DNA of 64,000 bases. Origin: Stenotrophomonas bentonitica. GTDB lineage: Bacteria > Pseudomonadota > Gammaproteobacteria > Xanthomonadales > Xanthomonadaceae. The notes beneath the pieces were generated by a model that had not been told where the DNA came from, did not search any database, and saw nothing but the letters and a program-made list of their open reading frames with translations. The position numbers were made by a program, and so were the translations under genes. Shown piece after piece: positions 51,826 to 61,141 of this stretch; the first letter of the stretch is position 1, and every line of letters begins with the position of its first letter. Location of the stretch: positions 868,001-932,000 of the forward strand of contig NZ_JAAZUH010000001.1 in assembly GCF_013185915.1 (NCBI RefSeq). The letters are read 5' to 3'.

Positions 51826-54800
51826 TCAGAAGCGGAAGCCGACTTCTGCCTTCACCTGGCGCGGCGTACCGACGATATCGCCGGTCTCGTTGTAGCTGGC
51901 CAGCAGCTTGCCGTTGGACTTGGTGTAGTTGTAGTTGGAGAAGTTGTCGAAGTTGAACACGTTGATGATGTCGATACGTGCGTACAACTCGGTTTCACCC
52001 GGCATCTTGAAGGTCTTGGTGGCCTGCAGGTCGACCGAACGGTAGCCCCAGATCTTGCCACCGACCAGGAAGCGACCGTTGCCGTCCGGCACCGCGGCGC
52101 CCGGGGTCGGCAGGTCGAAACCGGTCGACTGCGTGACCGGGTACCAGTCATTGACGGCGGTCGGCGTGGCCAGGGTGATCTTGCCGCCGAAGGTGATGTC
52201 CCAGAAGCCGGCATACGAACCGGTCAGCACGATGCGGTGACGCGGCGCGCCGTTGGAACGGATGGTCGGGTAGTCGGTGATCAGGCCGCGGTCGAACGCG
52301 TAATGCTCGTTGATGTCGCGGTTGTGGCGGGCGGTGGTCCAGGTGTAGGCGATGGACGTGCCCCAGCCGCTTTCCTTGGTGAACGGCTTCTGCGCCGACA
52401 GCAGCACCTGCGTGGCACGGGTCTTGATGCCCTGCTGGCCGATGATCAGGCTGCCGAAGCCCGGAATGTTGCAGCTCCAGGCCTGGCTCAGGCCCGGCGA
52501 GGTGCCGCCGCACAGGCGCGGGTCGTCGAAGAACTGGCCGGTCGGGTAACGGTTGCCCAGGGTGAAGGCGAAGCCGTCATAGGTCAGCGTACGGGCGACG
52601 GTGGCGTCGGTCAGCCACTCGCCGACCTGGTTGGACATGCCCAGGCTGAACTGGTCTGCGTACGGCGCCTTCAGGTTGTTGTTGAGCATGTCCACTTCCA
52701 GCCCGGCATTGCTGGTCGAACCGACCAGGGCCTGCAGGTTCTGGATGCCGTTGAGCAGGTTCGGATCCCAGTCGTAGCAGGCGGCCTGGCCGTTGAGGCA
52801 GGCGCCGGTGCCCGGATTGCGGAAGTAGATGGTCGGCTGCGGCAGGGCCAGCTTGGTGGTTTCCAGCTGCAGGTAGTCGAACAGGTCGCGGTCGTAGGAA
52901 CGACCGGCGCCACCGTGCACGACGTGCATCTCATCGGCGTTGATGTCGTACGAGAAGCCCAGGCGCGGCTGCCAGGCGTTCTTGAACGCCTTGCGGTTGT
53001 GGCCGGTGCTGATGTAGTCGTTGATGTTCAGCCCGCCCAGCGCCATCGACTGCGCGTAGGTCTGGCCGGCCGCAGCGCGCGGATCCTGGCTGAACAGTGC
53101 GGCCACCACTTCCGGCGGGGTCACGAAGTCCAGGTAGGTCGGGTTCTTTTCGTAGTCCCAACGCAGGCCCAGGTTCAGCTGCAGGTGGTCGTTGACCTGC
53201 CAGTCGTCCTGGATGAACAGGCCGATCTGCTTCACCTTCGAGCGCACTTCACCGGTCACGCCCGACACGCCGGTGACCGGCTTGACGAACTGCGCCTTGT
53301 ACGGGATGTCCGACGGGAAGTCCGGGTCGCCCAGGGTGTAGGTGAACTGCGGGTTGATTTCCTGCGCGTCGGACGCGTACAGGTCGATTTCCTTGTACTT
53401 GGCGCCCATCTTGATGGTGTGGTCGCCCTGCCACTCGATGCCGTCCAGGGTCAGGTTGTCTTCGATCGACCAGCCCTTCTGGCCCTTCACCTGCGAGTCC
53501 AGCGCCGAGGCGCCGCCGATCTGCACAAGGGTGCGGTCGTCGGTGCCGTCCGGGGCGGTGTACACGTAGCCGTTGCCGATGGTCAGCGGCACCGGGTTGT
53601 TGAACGAATCTTCGTGGGTGAGCATCAGCTCGTTGTAGAAGCGCTCACCGCTGTGGTTCCAGCGCAGCGCGTAACGACGATCGGTATTCTCGGTTCCCTT
53701 GCCGTGCGACGGCGCGGTCTGACCGCTGAACTGCTGCTGGGTTTCGTCGCGGTCCTGGAAGGTCAGTTCCAGGCGGTCGTTGTCGGTCGGCTCGACGTCG
53801 ATCTTGGCGAAGATCAGGTCCTGCTGGAACGGCTGGCTGGCCGGGCCGAGCTGGGCGGCGGCATCGGCCGGCAGCAGGCCGACGCGGTTGGTCACCGAAC
53901 CTTCCGGGGCGATGGTCACCGGCAGGTCGAAGCGCTTGGCTTCGTAGGTCACGAAGAAGTGCGCCTTGTCCTGCACGATCGGGCCGCCGAGGGCGAAGCC
54001 GTATTCCTTCTCGGCCGAGACTTCCTTGGTCTTGCCTTCCTGGCGCTCGGCCGGGGTCTTGGCGCGCATGTCTTCGTCGGTGTAGCGGTAGAACGCCTCA
54101 CCCTTGAATTCGTTGGTACCGGACTTGGTCGCTGCGGTCACCGCCGCGCTGGAAACCTGGCCGTACTCGGCCTTGTAGTTGCCGCTGATGACCTTGTACT
54201 CGCCAATGGCCAGCTGCGGGAACGGATTGCCGGCGCTGCCGGACTGGCCGGCGACGCCGCCGCCCTTGACGTAGCTCTTCTGGCCCACGCCGTCGATGTA
54301 CACGTTGGTGCCGTCGGCATTGGTGGCACCGCCGCGCAGCGAGGTGTTGCCCTTCGCATCACGGGTGAAGATCATGCCCGGCACCGCGTCGGCGAATTCC
54401 AGGAAGTTGCGCGAGACCTGCGGGGTGGTCTGGATCTGCTGCAGGCTGACCGTCTTGCCCACTTCGGAGGTACGCACTTCCTGCAGCAGGGTCGGCGCAA
54501 CCACGTTGACGGTGTCGAGGTTGGTAGCGTTGGCGGTGGAACCGTTGGCGGCGGCGCCGCTGAAGTTCAGCGTCGCGGTCGAGGCCACGGTCACGGTGAC
54601 CTTCTGGGTCTGGCCGTTGGCGACCACGTCATAGGTGCCCGGGTCCAGGCCCATCAGCGAGTAGCTGCCGTCGGCGCGGGTGGTGGCACGGCGCACGCTG
54701 CCGCTGGCCACGTTGGTGGCGGTGACTTCGGTACCGGCTTCGGCCTGGGCCACCTGGCCGCGCAGCGACGAGGTAGCGGACTGGGCCATCACGGCCGGCG

Positions 54801-54885
54801 CAGCACCCAGCAACAGGCAGCTGACCAGGGCACTGCTGAGCAGGCGGCGGGCCGGCATGCGGGTGCGGTTATTGAAATACGTCAT
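51826..54885 (-). CDS. TonB-dependent receptor, Oar-like with carboxypeptidase-type domain
   Basis: The 1019-residue outer-membrane receptor has a signal peptide (LLLGAAPAVMAQ), an N-terminal carboxypeptidase-regulatory-like domain (about 38-110: ATSSLRGQVAQAEAGTEVTATNVASG), a plug (about 140-250) and a long barrel ending in a Phe (VKAEVGFRF), the insertion signal. It would import the oligosaccharide across the outer membrane. The ATG at 54885 follows CGGAGATTTAC. The upstream lacI gene ends 54 bases earlier, so they may be co-transcribed. Confidence 0.92.
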   Translation of the reverse strand: MTYFNNRTRMPARRLLSSALVSCLLLGAAPAVMAQSATSSLRGQVAQAEAGTEVTATNVASGSVRRATTRADGSYSLMGLDPGTYDVVANGQTQKVTVTVASTATLNFSGAAANGSTANATNLDTVNVVAPTLLQEVRTSEVGKTVSLQQIQTTPQVSRNFLEFADAVPGMIFTRDAKGNTSLRGGATNADGTNVYIDGVGQKSYVKGGGVAGQSGSAGNPFPQLAIGEYKVISGNYKAEYGQVSSAAVTAATKSGTNEFKGEAFYRYTDEDMRAKTPAERQEGKTKEVSAEKEYGFALGGPIVQDKAHFFVTYEAKRFDLPVTIAPEGSVTNRVGLLPADAAAQLGPASQPFQQDLIFAKIDVEPTDNDRLELTFQDRDETQQQFSGQTAPSHGKGTENTDRRYALRWNHSGERFYNELMLTHEDSFNNPVPLTIGNGYVYTAPDGTDDRTLVQIGGASALDSQVKGQKGWSIEDNLTLDGIEWQGDHTIKMGAKYKEIDLYASDAQEINPQFTYTLGDPDFPSDIPYKAQFVKPVTGVSGVTGEVRSKVKQIGLFIQDDWQVNDHLQLNLGLRWDYEKNPTYLDFVTPPEVVAALFSQDPRAAAGQTYAQSMALGGLNINDYISTGHNRKAFKNAWQPRLGFSYDINADEMHVVHGGAGRSYDRDLFDYLQLETTKLALPQPTIYFRNPGTGACLNGQAACYDWDPNLLNGIQNLQALVGSTSNAGLEVDMLNNNLKAPYADQFSLGMSNQVGEWLTDATVARTLTYDGFAFTLGNRYPTGQFFDDPRLCGGTSPGLSQAWSCNIPGFGSLIIGQQGIKTRATQVLLSAQKPFTKESGWGTSIAYTWTTARHNRDINEHYAFDRGLITDYPTIRSNGAPRHRIVLTGSYAGFWDITFGGKITLATPTAVNDWYPVTQSTGFDLPTPGAAVPDGNGRFLVGGKIWGYRSVDLQATKTFKMPGETELYARIDIINVFNFDNFSNYNYTKSNGKLLASYNETGDIVGTPRQVKAEVGFRF

Positions 54886-54939
54886 GTAAATCTCCGGGTG
54901 GTGGAAGCCGTCGTTGCGGCCACCTGTCTTTTTTTGAAG

Positions 54940-55962
54940 TTACGGCGTTACGCTTTTCTTGCTTGAATCACGCACGATCAAGGTAGGTACAAGCGTCTGC
55001 TTGTCGCCTTCCGTCTCCGTGTTGTTGCCATCCATCAACTGCAGCAGGCGCGTCGCCGCCTTGTCGCCCAACTCGGCGATACTCACCTGCATCGTTGTCA
55101 ACGACGGGTGAACGAAACGCGCCAGCGGAATGTCATCGAAGCCGGCCAGGGCCACATCGGCGGGCACGCGCACGCCGGCCTGCGCGAATGCGTACAGGCA
55201 GCCGAGCGCCATCATGTCGTTGGCTGCGAACACCGCATCGGGCAATGCACCGGCGGCCAGCAGCTCCTGTCCGGCGCGGTGGCCGGAGGCTTCGTCGAAG
55301 TCGCCGGGCAGCTCGATACCGTGCGCGTCGCCGCCGAACGCGGCCAGCGCGTCGCGGAACCCGCGCAGGCGTTCGCGCGCATCGAAGTTCAAATCGGGGC
55401 CGGCGATGAAGGCGATGCGGCGATGCCCGGCGTCGAGCAGGTGGCGGGTCATCGCCATCGCGCCGGCATGGTCGTCGATGCTCAGTACCGGGTGGTCCTG
55501 CTCAGGCAGGTAGGTATTGATGAGTACCGTCGGCAGCGACTGCGGCAGGTTGTCGGTCAGGAAGCCCGGGCTTTCCGCATACGGTGAGAGCACCAGCAGC
55601 CCGTCGACCCGGCCGCGCATGGCGCGCAGGGCCGCGCCCTGCTGCTCCTGGTCGCCGTGGTAACTGGACACCAGCAGGTGCTGGCGGCGCGCGCGCGCCA
55701 CCCCGTCGATGCCGCGCATCAGTTCGGAGAAGAATTCGCCGTACAGGTCGGGCAGCACCACACCGATGGTGTTGGTGCGCCGGCTGCTCAGGCTGCGGGC
55801 GGCCGCGTGCGGGGTGTAGCGCAGGCGCGCTGCCACCTCGAGCACCAGCTTGCGCACGGGCTCGGCGACGTTTTCATGGCCGTTGAGCGCACGCGAGACC
55901 GTTGCCACGCTGACGCGGGCTTCGCGGGCTACATCTTTGATGGTGATGGCTGCCTTGTTCAC
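54940..55962 (-). CDS. LacI-family transcriptional regulator of the sugar locus
   Basis: The 340-residue repressor has the LacI helix-turn-helix (ITIKDVAREARVSVATVSRALNG) at the N-terminus and a periplasmic-binding-protein-like effector domain (TNTIGVVLPDLYGEFFSELMRGID, FAANDMMALGCL, ALAGFDDIPLARFVHPSLTTM). I choose GTG 55962, preceded by GGAGG; a GTG at 55977 is in frame. Two near-identical LacI-type operators, one before its own gene and one before the glucanase, suggest it controls both. Confidence 0.92.
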   Translation of the reverse strand: MNKAAITIKDVAREARVSVATVSRALNGHENVAEPVRKLVLEVAARLRYTPHAAARSLSSRRTNTIGVVLPDLYGEFFSELMRGIDGVARARRQHLLVSSYHGDQEQQGAALRAMRGRVDGLLVLSPYAESPGFLTDNLPQSLPTVLINTYLPEQDHPVLSIDDHAGAMAMTRHLLDAGHRRIAFIAGPDLNFDARERLRGFRDALAAFGGDAHGIELPGDFDEASGHRAGQELLAAGALPDAVFAANDMMALGCLYAFAQAGVRVPADVALAGFDDIPLARFVHPSLTTMQVSIAELGDKAATRLLQLMDGNNTETEGDKQTLVPTLIVRDSSKKSVTP

Positions 55963-56005
55963 TTCGCCGCCCTCCACGGCTTAGAGATCTGGGCTTGGCG
56001 CGGAA

Positions 56006-56019
56006 TGTAAGCGTTTTCA
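56006..56019 (-). promoter_or_regulatory. LacI-type operator upstream of the regulator gene
   Basis: TGTAAGCGTTTTCA is centred on CG, with the same outline as the glucanase operator (reverse complement TGAAAACGCTTACA). It lies 44 bases upstream of the regulator start and probably allows autoregulation. Confidence 0.65.
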
Positions 56020-56125
56020 TTCCCGGATGTAAACAGTCCGTTAGGCGAATGTCTCACGGCGGTAACCTCGAAATGTCTTGGAGAGGTCGCCCCGGGACTT
56101 GCCGGGACAAGGCAGGACAAGGGTT

Positions 56126-56395
56126 TCAGCCCTGTTCTGGCGGGGTCTGGGCGTCGATGGACAGCGCGTGGATATCGGTCTCCATCATCGTGCCCACGGC
56201 CGCGTAGACCATGCGGTGGCGCGCAAGCGGCAGCTTGCCCTTGAACGCGGCGCTGACCACGCGCACGTTGAAGTGCCCGCGCCCGTCGCGCGCGCCTTCA
56301 TGGCCGGCGTGGCGGTGACTGTCGTCTTCCACCTCCAGCAGCAGCGGGTCCAGCGCGGCCTGCAGGGCCTCGCGGATACGCTCGACCCGGTTCAC
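56126..56395 (-). CDS. bolA: BolA-family protein
   Basis: The 89-residue BolA protein shows the conserved [45 protein letters not shown] start and [10 protein letters not shown] segment; BolA pairs with monothiol glutaredoxins and affects Fe-S metabolism and cell shape. GTG 56395 overlaps the YciI-like stop (GTGA), making a two-gene operon. It is shorter than E. coli BolA, like other BolA2/IbaG-type and xanthomonad homologues. Confidence 0.92.
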   Translation of the reverse strand: MNRVERIREALQAALDPLLLEVEDDSHRHAGHEGARDGRGHFNVRVVSAAFKGKLPLARHRMVYAAVGTMMETDIHALSIDAQTPPEQG

Positions 56396-56691
56396 GGCAG
56401 CACCTTGCGGAACGGGCGCACCTGCACCCGGGTGTACACACCGGCTTCCACGTAGGGGTCTTCGGCGCCCCAGGCCTGGGCGTGTTCCAGCGAATCGAAC
56501 GCGGCAATCACCACGCTGCCGCTGAAGCCGGCCGGGCCCGGGTCTTCGCTGTCGATGGCCGGGCACGGGCCGGCCAGCAGCAGCCGGCCCTCGTCGCGCA
56601 GGGCTTCCAAGCGGGCCAGATGGGCCGGGCGGGCCGCCAGCCGGGCGGGCAGCACATCGGTGCCGTCATAGCCTTCAATCACATACCACAC
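56392..56691 (-). CDS. YciI-like protein
   Basis: The 99-residue product is colinear with E. coli YciI ([61 protein letters not shown]). The conserved His-Asp pair (RPAHL, AIDSEDP) is intact. The start is GTG 56691, preceded by GGAG; a TTG at 56697 is also possible. Family activity is unclear (dimeric alpha/beta fold, perhaps hydrolase-like). Confidence 0.88.
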   Translation of the reverse strand: MWYVIEGYDGTDVLPARLAARPAHLARLEALRDEGRLLLAGPCPAIDSEDPGPAGFSGSVVIAAFDSLEHAQAWGAEDPYVEAGVYTRVQVRPFRKVLP

Positions 56692-56971
56692 GGGCAACTC
56701 CAGGGGCTCAGCTAAACAAACCCCGCGATTCTAGCCCGCCTCGCTGGACACTGCCGTTGTGAAGCCGTACTCTTGTCCACATTGCACGTGGCTGGACGCA
56801 GCAACCCGGTCGGTACCGGGGCCCCCTGCCCCACACCAGCACACGTAGACGACCTCCCGCGGTTCTGTCGCTGCACGTTCGCAGCGCGTCCTGCTGCTGT
56901 TTGAAATGTCATGGCTTGCGGCCGGGTCCGGCGCAGCAAACTGGTCCGTTGCAATACCGACGTCAATCTTG

Positions 56972-57877
56972 ATGACTTCCGAACTCGCGCTCGACGCGAA
57001 CCCGCAAACCCGGCCGACCGCCCCGCAGCAGCAGGAAATGCCGCTGGCCGTGGTGCATGGTCAACCGGTCCTGCAGATTCCGCAGGACCTGTACATCCCG
57101 CCGGATGCGCTGGAAGTCATCCTGGACGCGTTTGAAGGTCCGCTGGACCTGCTGCTGTACCTGATCCGCCGGCAGAACCTGGACATCCTGGACATCCCCG
57201 TCGCCGAAATCACCCGGCAGTACGTGGACTACATCAATGTCATGCAGGAACTGCGCTTCGAACTGGCCGCCGAATACCTGGTGATGGCCGCGATCCTGGC
57301 CGAGGTGAAGTCGCGGATGCTGCTGCCGCGCCCGCCGAGCATCGAAGGCGAGGAAGGCGACCCGCGCGCGGAACTGGTGCGCCGGCTGCAGGAGTACGAA
57401 CGTTTCAAGCAGGCTGCCGAAGACATCGACGCCCTGCCCCGCCAGGACCGCGACACCAGCCTGGCGCATGCCTTCGTGCCCGACCGCGCGGCGATCAAGC
57501 TGCCGCCGCCGGTGGATCTGAAGGAAATGCTGATGGCGCTGCACGACGTGCTCAAGCGCGCCGAGCTGTTCACCGGCCACGCGATCAAGCGCGAGGCCCT
57601 GAGCGTGCGCCAGCGCATGGGCGACGTGCTGGGCCGTCTGGAAGACGGCAAGTTCTACCGTTTTGAAACGCTGTTCACCGCCGAAGAAGGCAAGCTGGGG
57701 GTGCTGGTCACCTTCCTGGCCCTGCTCGAACTGGCCAAGGAACAGCTGCTGGACATCGTGCAGGAAGCGCCGCTGGCGCCGATCTACGTCAAATCCCTGG
57801 CCGCCGGCAACACCAACGAGCCGCTGCAGTTCAACAGCGAGTTCGACGATGCCGACGCCGCCAACGAATCCGACTGA
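56972..57877 (+). CDS. scpA: Segregation and condensation protein A
   Basis: ScpA is the kleisin subunit of the Smc-ScpAB complex for chromosome segregation. The 301-residue product has the N-terminal FEGPLDLLLYLIRRQNLDILDIPVAEITRQY motif that contacts Smc, and a C-terminal winged helix (KFYRFETLFTAEEGKLGVLVTFLALLELAKEQLLDI). ATG 56972 lacks a clear ribosome site; an upstream ATG (56906) is in frame. scpB follows after 15 bases. Confidence 0.93.
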   Translation: MTSELALDANPQTRPTAPQQQEMPLAVVHGQPVLQIPQDLYIPPDALEVILDAFEGPLDLLLYLIRRQNLDILDIPVAEITRQYVDYINVMQELRFELAAEYLVMAAILAEVKSRMLLPRPPSIEGEEGDPRAELVRRLQEYERFKQAAEDIDALPRQDRDTSLAHAFVPDRAAIKLPPPVDLKEMLMALHDVLKRAELFTGHAIKREALSVRQRMGDVLGRLEDGKFYRFETLFTAEEGKLGVLVTFLALLELAKEQLLDIVQEAPLAPIYVKSLAAGNTNEPLQFNSEFDDADAANESD

Positions 57878-57892
57878 GCACCCGACCCACGC

Positions 57893-58852
57893 ATGGATCA
57901 ACCGCTGATCAACCGTATTGTCGAAGGGGCGCTGCTGGCCTCGAGCCAGCCGCTGACCCTTGCCCAGCTGCAGGGCCTGTTCCCGGAAGAGGAACCGGCG
58001 CCGCCGGGCAGCATCGAACGCGCGCTGGAACTGCTGCGCGAAGGCTGCGCCGAGCGTGGCGTGGAGCTGGTCGAGGTCGCCTCCGGCTTCCGCTTCCAGG
58101 TCACCAACGAGGTCCACGGCTTCATCACCCGGCTGTGGACCGAGCGCAAGACCCGCTATACCCGTGCAACCCTTGAGACGTTGGCACTGATCGCCTACCG
58201 CCAGCCGATCACCCGCGGCGAGATCGAACAGGTCCGTGGCGTGGCGGTCAGCAGCAACATCATCCAGGCGCTGGAAGAACGCGAATGGATCCGCGTGATC
58301 GGCCACCGCGACGTGCCCGGCAAGCCGGCGCTGTTCGGTACCACCAAGGGCTTCCTGGATTACTTCGGGCTCAAGCGCCTGGACGAACTGCCGCCGTTGT
58401 CGGAGCTGCGCGACCTGGGCGAACTGGAACCGCAGCTGCCGCTGGACACCGACGGCCAGCCGGCCGGCCGGATCGCCGCAGGTGCAGCGACCCCGGACGC
58501 CGACAACGACGAAACACCGGCCAACGCCGATGAAATGCCTTCCGACGCCGATTCCGAACCGGAACCGCCGCTGGACCCCAATGCGGCCCGTGCCGCCGCC
58601 CGTGCCGCGCTGATGTCGGCTCGACTGGCGGAACAGGACGACACGCAGGACAATGGCGACGCGCCCGCTGCTGCGGAAGCCGCCGACCATGCTTCACCCG
58701 CCAGCGATGGCGAGCCCGATTCCGTGCCGGAAGACCGCACGGCGCACCATCCAGAAACCGAAGACAACGCCGTCGCGACGACGACCGTGGCTGTTGACGA
58801 AGCCGATCCCGAACCAGAGGCCGACGAAACGTCGCCGGCCGGAGCCAAGTAA
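57893..58852 (+). CDS. scpB: Segregation and condensation protein B
   Basis: ScpB is the winged-helix partner of ScpA and Smc. The conserved 180-residue core (RIVEGALLASSQPLTLAQLQGLF, TLETLALIAYRQPITRGEIEQVRGV, FGTTKGFLDYFGLKRLDELPPL) is followed by a 125-residue acidic, low-complexity tail rich in Asp, Glu, Ala and Pro. The tail is longer than in most bacteria. rluB begins immediately after the stop. Confidence 0.93.
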   Translation: MDQPLINRIVEGALLASSQPLTLAQLQGLFPEEEPAPPGSIERALELLREGCAERGVELVEVASGFRFQVTNEVHGFITRLWTERKTRYTRATLETLALIAYRQPITRGEIEQVRGVAVSSNIIQALEEREWIRVIGHRDVPGKPALFGTTKGFLDYFGLKRLDELPPLSELRDLGELEPQLPLDTDGQPAGRIAAGAATPDADNDETPANADEMPSDADSEPEPPLDPNAARAAARAALMSARLAEQDDTQDNGDAPAAAEAADHASPASDGEPDSVPEDRTAHHPETEDNAVATTTVAVDEADPEPEADETSPAGAK

Positions 58853-60598
58853 ATGAGTGACACCCCCCGCAAGCTGTCGTTGAACAAGCTTTCGCTCAAG
58901 CGCGAAACCGCCACCGAACAGCCCAAGCTCGAAGAGCGCCTGCACAAGGTGCTGGCCCAGGCCGGCCTCGGTTCGCGCCGCGCGCTGGAACAGCGCATCG
59001 CCGACGGCCTGGTCAAGGTCAATGGCGAAGTGGCCAAGACCGGCCAGTCGATCAAGAGCGGCGACAAGGTCGACCTGGACGGCCGTGGCTTCGTTGCCAC
59101 CGCGCTGACCGAGACCTCGCGCGTGCTGGCCTACAACAAGCCCGAAGGCGAAGTGACCACGCGCGAAGATCCCGAAGGTCGCCCGACCGTGTTCGAAGCG
59201 CTGCCGGCCCTGAAGGGCGCGCGCTGGATCGCGATCGGCCGCCTGGACATCAACACCACCGGCCTGCTGCTGGCAACCACCGACGGTGAGCTGGCCAACG
59301 CGATGATGCACCCCTCCTACGAGGTCGAACGCGAATACGTGGTGCGCGTGCGCGCCCCGGAAGGCGAAGAGAAGGTGCCCGACAACATCGTCGACCGCCT
59401 CGCCCGTGGCGTGGCGCTGGAAGACGGCCCGGCCAAGTTCGACGAGATCGAACGCATTGGCGGCACCGATTCGCACGACTGGTTCCGCGTGGTGGTCAAG
59501 GAAGGCCGCAACCGCGAAGTGCGCCGCCTGTGGGAATCGCAGGGCTGCCAGGTGAGCCGCCTGAAGCGTACCCGCTACGGCAAGATCACCCTGCCGCGCG
59601 AACTGCTGCGTGGCCAGTCGCAGGAACTCACCGCCAAGCAGGTCGAGCAGCTGCGCGCCGAACTCAAGCTGGAAGAAGGCGCGCCCTCGGCGCTGACCCT
59701 GCAGCCGGTGATCGGCCAGCGCCGCGCCGCCAAGACCACCGTGCGCGTTTCGCGCGAGGGTGGCCGTGGCAACGCCTACGTCAACGGCCACAACCAGGCC
59801 GATGAAGGCCGCGAGCTGCGTCGTTTCGACAACGTGCGCGAAGAGCGCGGCCGTGGTCGCGGCGGCAAGGGCGGCGGTTTCAAGGGTGGCCTGACCGTCA
59901 CCGGTGAAGCGGCGGCCAAGCAGTCGCAGCGTCCGTTCAAGCAGCGCCCTGACAAGGGCAACCGCGCGCTTCCCGAAGGCAACCCGGCCGCGTTCCGCAG
60001 CTGGTACGTGCCCGATGGCGTGAGCACCGGCCCGAGCAACCACCGCAATGCCGGTCCGGGCGCTGCCCGTGGTCCGGGCGCGCGTGGTCCGGGTGCCGGC
60101 GCTGGCGGCCAGGGTCGTCCGTACGGCAAGCCGAAGGGTCCGGGCGGCGCAGGCGGCCAGGGCCGTGGCGCCTACGGTGAGCGCAGCGGCGGCGGTTTCG
60201 GTGGCGAAGGTCGTGGTGGCGAAGGTCGTGGCGGCGAAGGCCGTGGCGGCTTTGGCGGCCAGGGTCGTCCGGCCGGTGCCGGCGCGGGCAACCGCGGTGG
60301 CCAGGGCGCGCAGCGCCATCCGTACGGTCACCCGGGCAATGCCCCGAGCTTCCCGTCCGACCACGCCAATCCGGGCGCCAGCCCGTACGGCAATGCGCGT
60401 CCGAGCGGCCGTCCTGCAGGCAACCGCGGTCCGGGCGGTCCGGGTGGCAACCGTGGCCCGGGTGGCCCCGGCGGCAATCGCGGTGCCGGTGGTCCGGGTG
60501 CGCGCGGTCCGGGCGGTCGTCCCGGCGGCGCCCGTCCGGGCGGCAACCGTGGCCCCGGCGGCGGTGGCCACCGTGGTGGCGGTCCGCGCGGCGGCTGA
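58853..60598 (+). CDS. rluB: 23S rRNA pseudouridine synthase B with RGG tail
   Basis: RluB makes pseudouridine 2605 of 23S rRNA. The 581-residue product has an S4 domain (about 27-75), the catalytic GRLDINTTG (Asp132) and the conserved NREVRRLWESQGCQVSRLKRTRYG. From about residue 300 it becomes a 280-residue Gly/Arg/Pro-rich tail (GGFGGEGRGGEGRGGEGRGGFGG and NRGPGGPGGNRGPGGPGG), much longer than in E. coli RluB. The tail may bind RNA or form condensates. It starts at ATG 58853, next to the scpB stop. Confidence 0.9.
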   Translation: MSDTPRKLSLNKLSLKRETATEQPKLEERLHKVLAQAGLGSRRALEQRIADGLVKVNGEVAKTGQSIKSGDKVDLDGRGFVATALTETSRVLAYNKPEGEVTTREDPEGRPTVFEALPALKGARWIAIGRLDINTTGLLLATTDGELANAMMHPSYEVEREYVVRVRAPEGEEKVPDNIVDRLARGVALEDGPAKFDEIERIGGTDSHDWFRVVVKEGRNREVRRLWESQGCQVSRLKRTRYGKITLPRELLRGQSQELTAKQVEQLRAELKLEEGAPSALTLQPVIGQRRAAKTTVRVSREGGRGNAYVNGHNQADEGRELRRFDNVREERGRGRGGKGGGFKGGLTVTGEAAAKQSQRPFKQRPDKGNRALPEGNPAAFRSWYVPDGVSTGPSNHRNAGPGAARGPGARGPGAGAGGQGRPYGKPKGPGGAGGQGRGAYGERSGGGFGGEGRGGEGRGGEGRGGFGGQGRPAGAGAGNRGGQGAQRHPYGHPGNAPSFPSDHANPGASPYGNARPSGRPAGNRGPGGPGGNRGPGGPGGNRGAGGPGARGPGGRPGGARPGGNRGPGGGGHRGGGPRGG

Positions 60599-60611
60599 GT
60601 GAGCTGAAATG

Positions 60612-60640
60612 AAAAACCCGGTCACTGACCGGGTTTTTTT
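60612..60640 (+). terminator. Rho-independent terminator of scpA-scpB-rluB
   Basis: CCCGGTC pairs with GACCGGG across a three-base loop and has five A before and seven T after. Confidence 0.92.
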
Positions 60641-60664
60641 ATTGCTGCGCTTTTGTCGGCGCTT

Positions 60665-61099
60665 CTATCGGCGTTCGATGGTGAAGCGGGCGCCGGCAAT
60701 GCCGAGGTCCCACCCCTTGCCCGTACCGGCCAAGGCCAGCGACACGTCGCCCTTGGTCACCACCTGCGCACTGCCGGACTTGTCGGCGCCTGCGTGCGCT
60801 TCCACCGAGGCGTAGGAGCCGATCAGGTCATTGAGCGAATAGGCGCCGGTGAAGTTGCCCTTGCCGTTGGTGACCGTCGACTTGCCCACGCTGAGGCCGC
60901 CACCCTTGACGCTGATCTTGACCGGAATGCGCGCCCCGTTGTCGCAGGTAATGGTGCCGCTGCCGGAGGCGGTCTTGTAGAACACCGACCATCCGGCCAG
61001 GCTGTAGTGCAGCTTGCAGTCGATGTTGCCGGCCGCCTGCGCGGCCGGAACCGCGCCCAGGCTGGCCAGCGCGATCAATGCCAGGAAACGCTTCTTCAT
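60665..61099 (-). CDS. Periplasmic protein of unknown function
   Basis: The 144-residue protein has a signal peptide (MKKRFLALIALASLGAVPAAQAA) and a mature part rich in Gly, Ser and beta-forming residues, with two cysteines (DCKLHYS, TITCDNG) that may form a disulfide. ATG 61099 is clear but has no strong ribosome site. I do not recognise the family. It is convergent with rluB and upstream of nothing related. Confidence 0.75.
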   Translation of the reverse strand: MKKRFLALIALASLGAVPAAQAAGNIDCKLHYSLAGWSVFYKTASGSGTITCDNGARIPVKISVKGGGLSVGKSTVTNGKGNFTGAYSLNDLIGSYASVEAHAGADKSGSAQVVTKGDVSLALAGTGKGWDLGIAGARFTIERR

Positions 61100-61141
61100 T
61101 GCGGTGAGCTCATGCCGGTGGGTAAGGAGGCCGAATCTAGC

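Noticed and set aside
49078..54966. Open frame of 1962 codons on the plus strand
   Set aside because: Antisense to the binding protein, glucanase and TonB receptor, all of which have clear domains, signals and ribosome sites.
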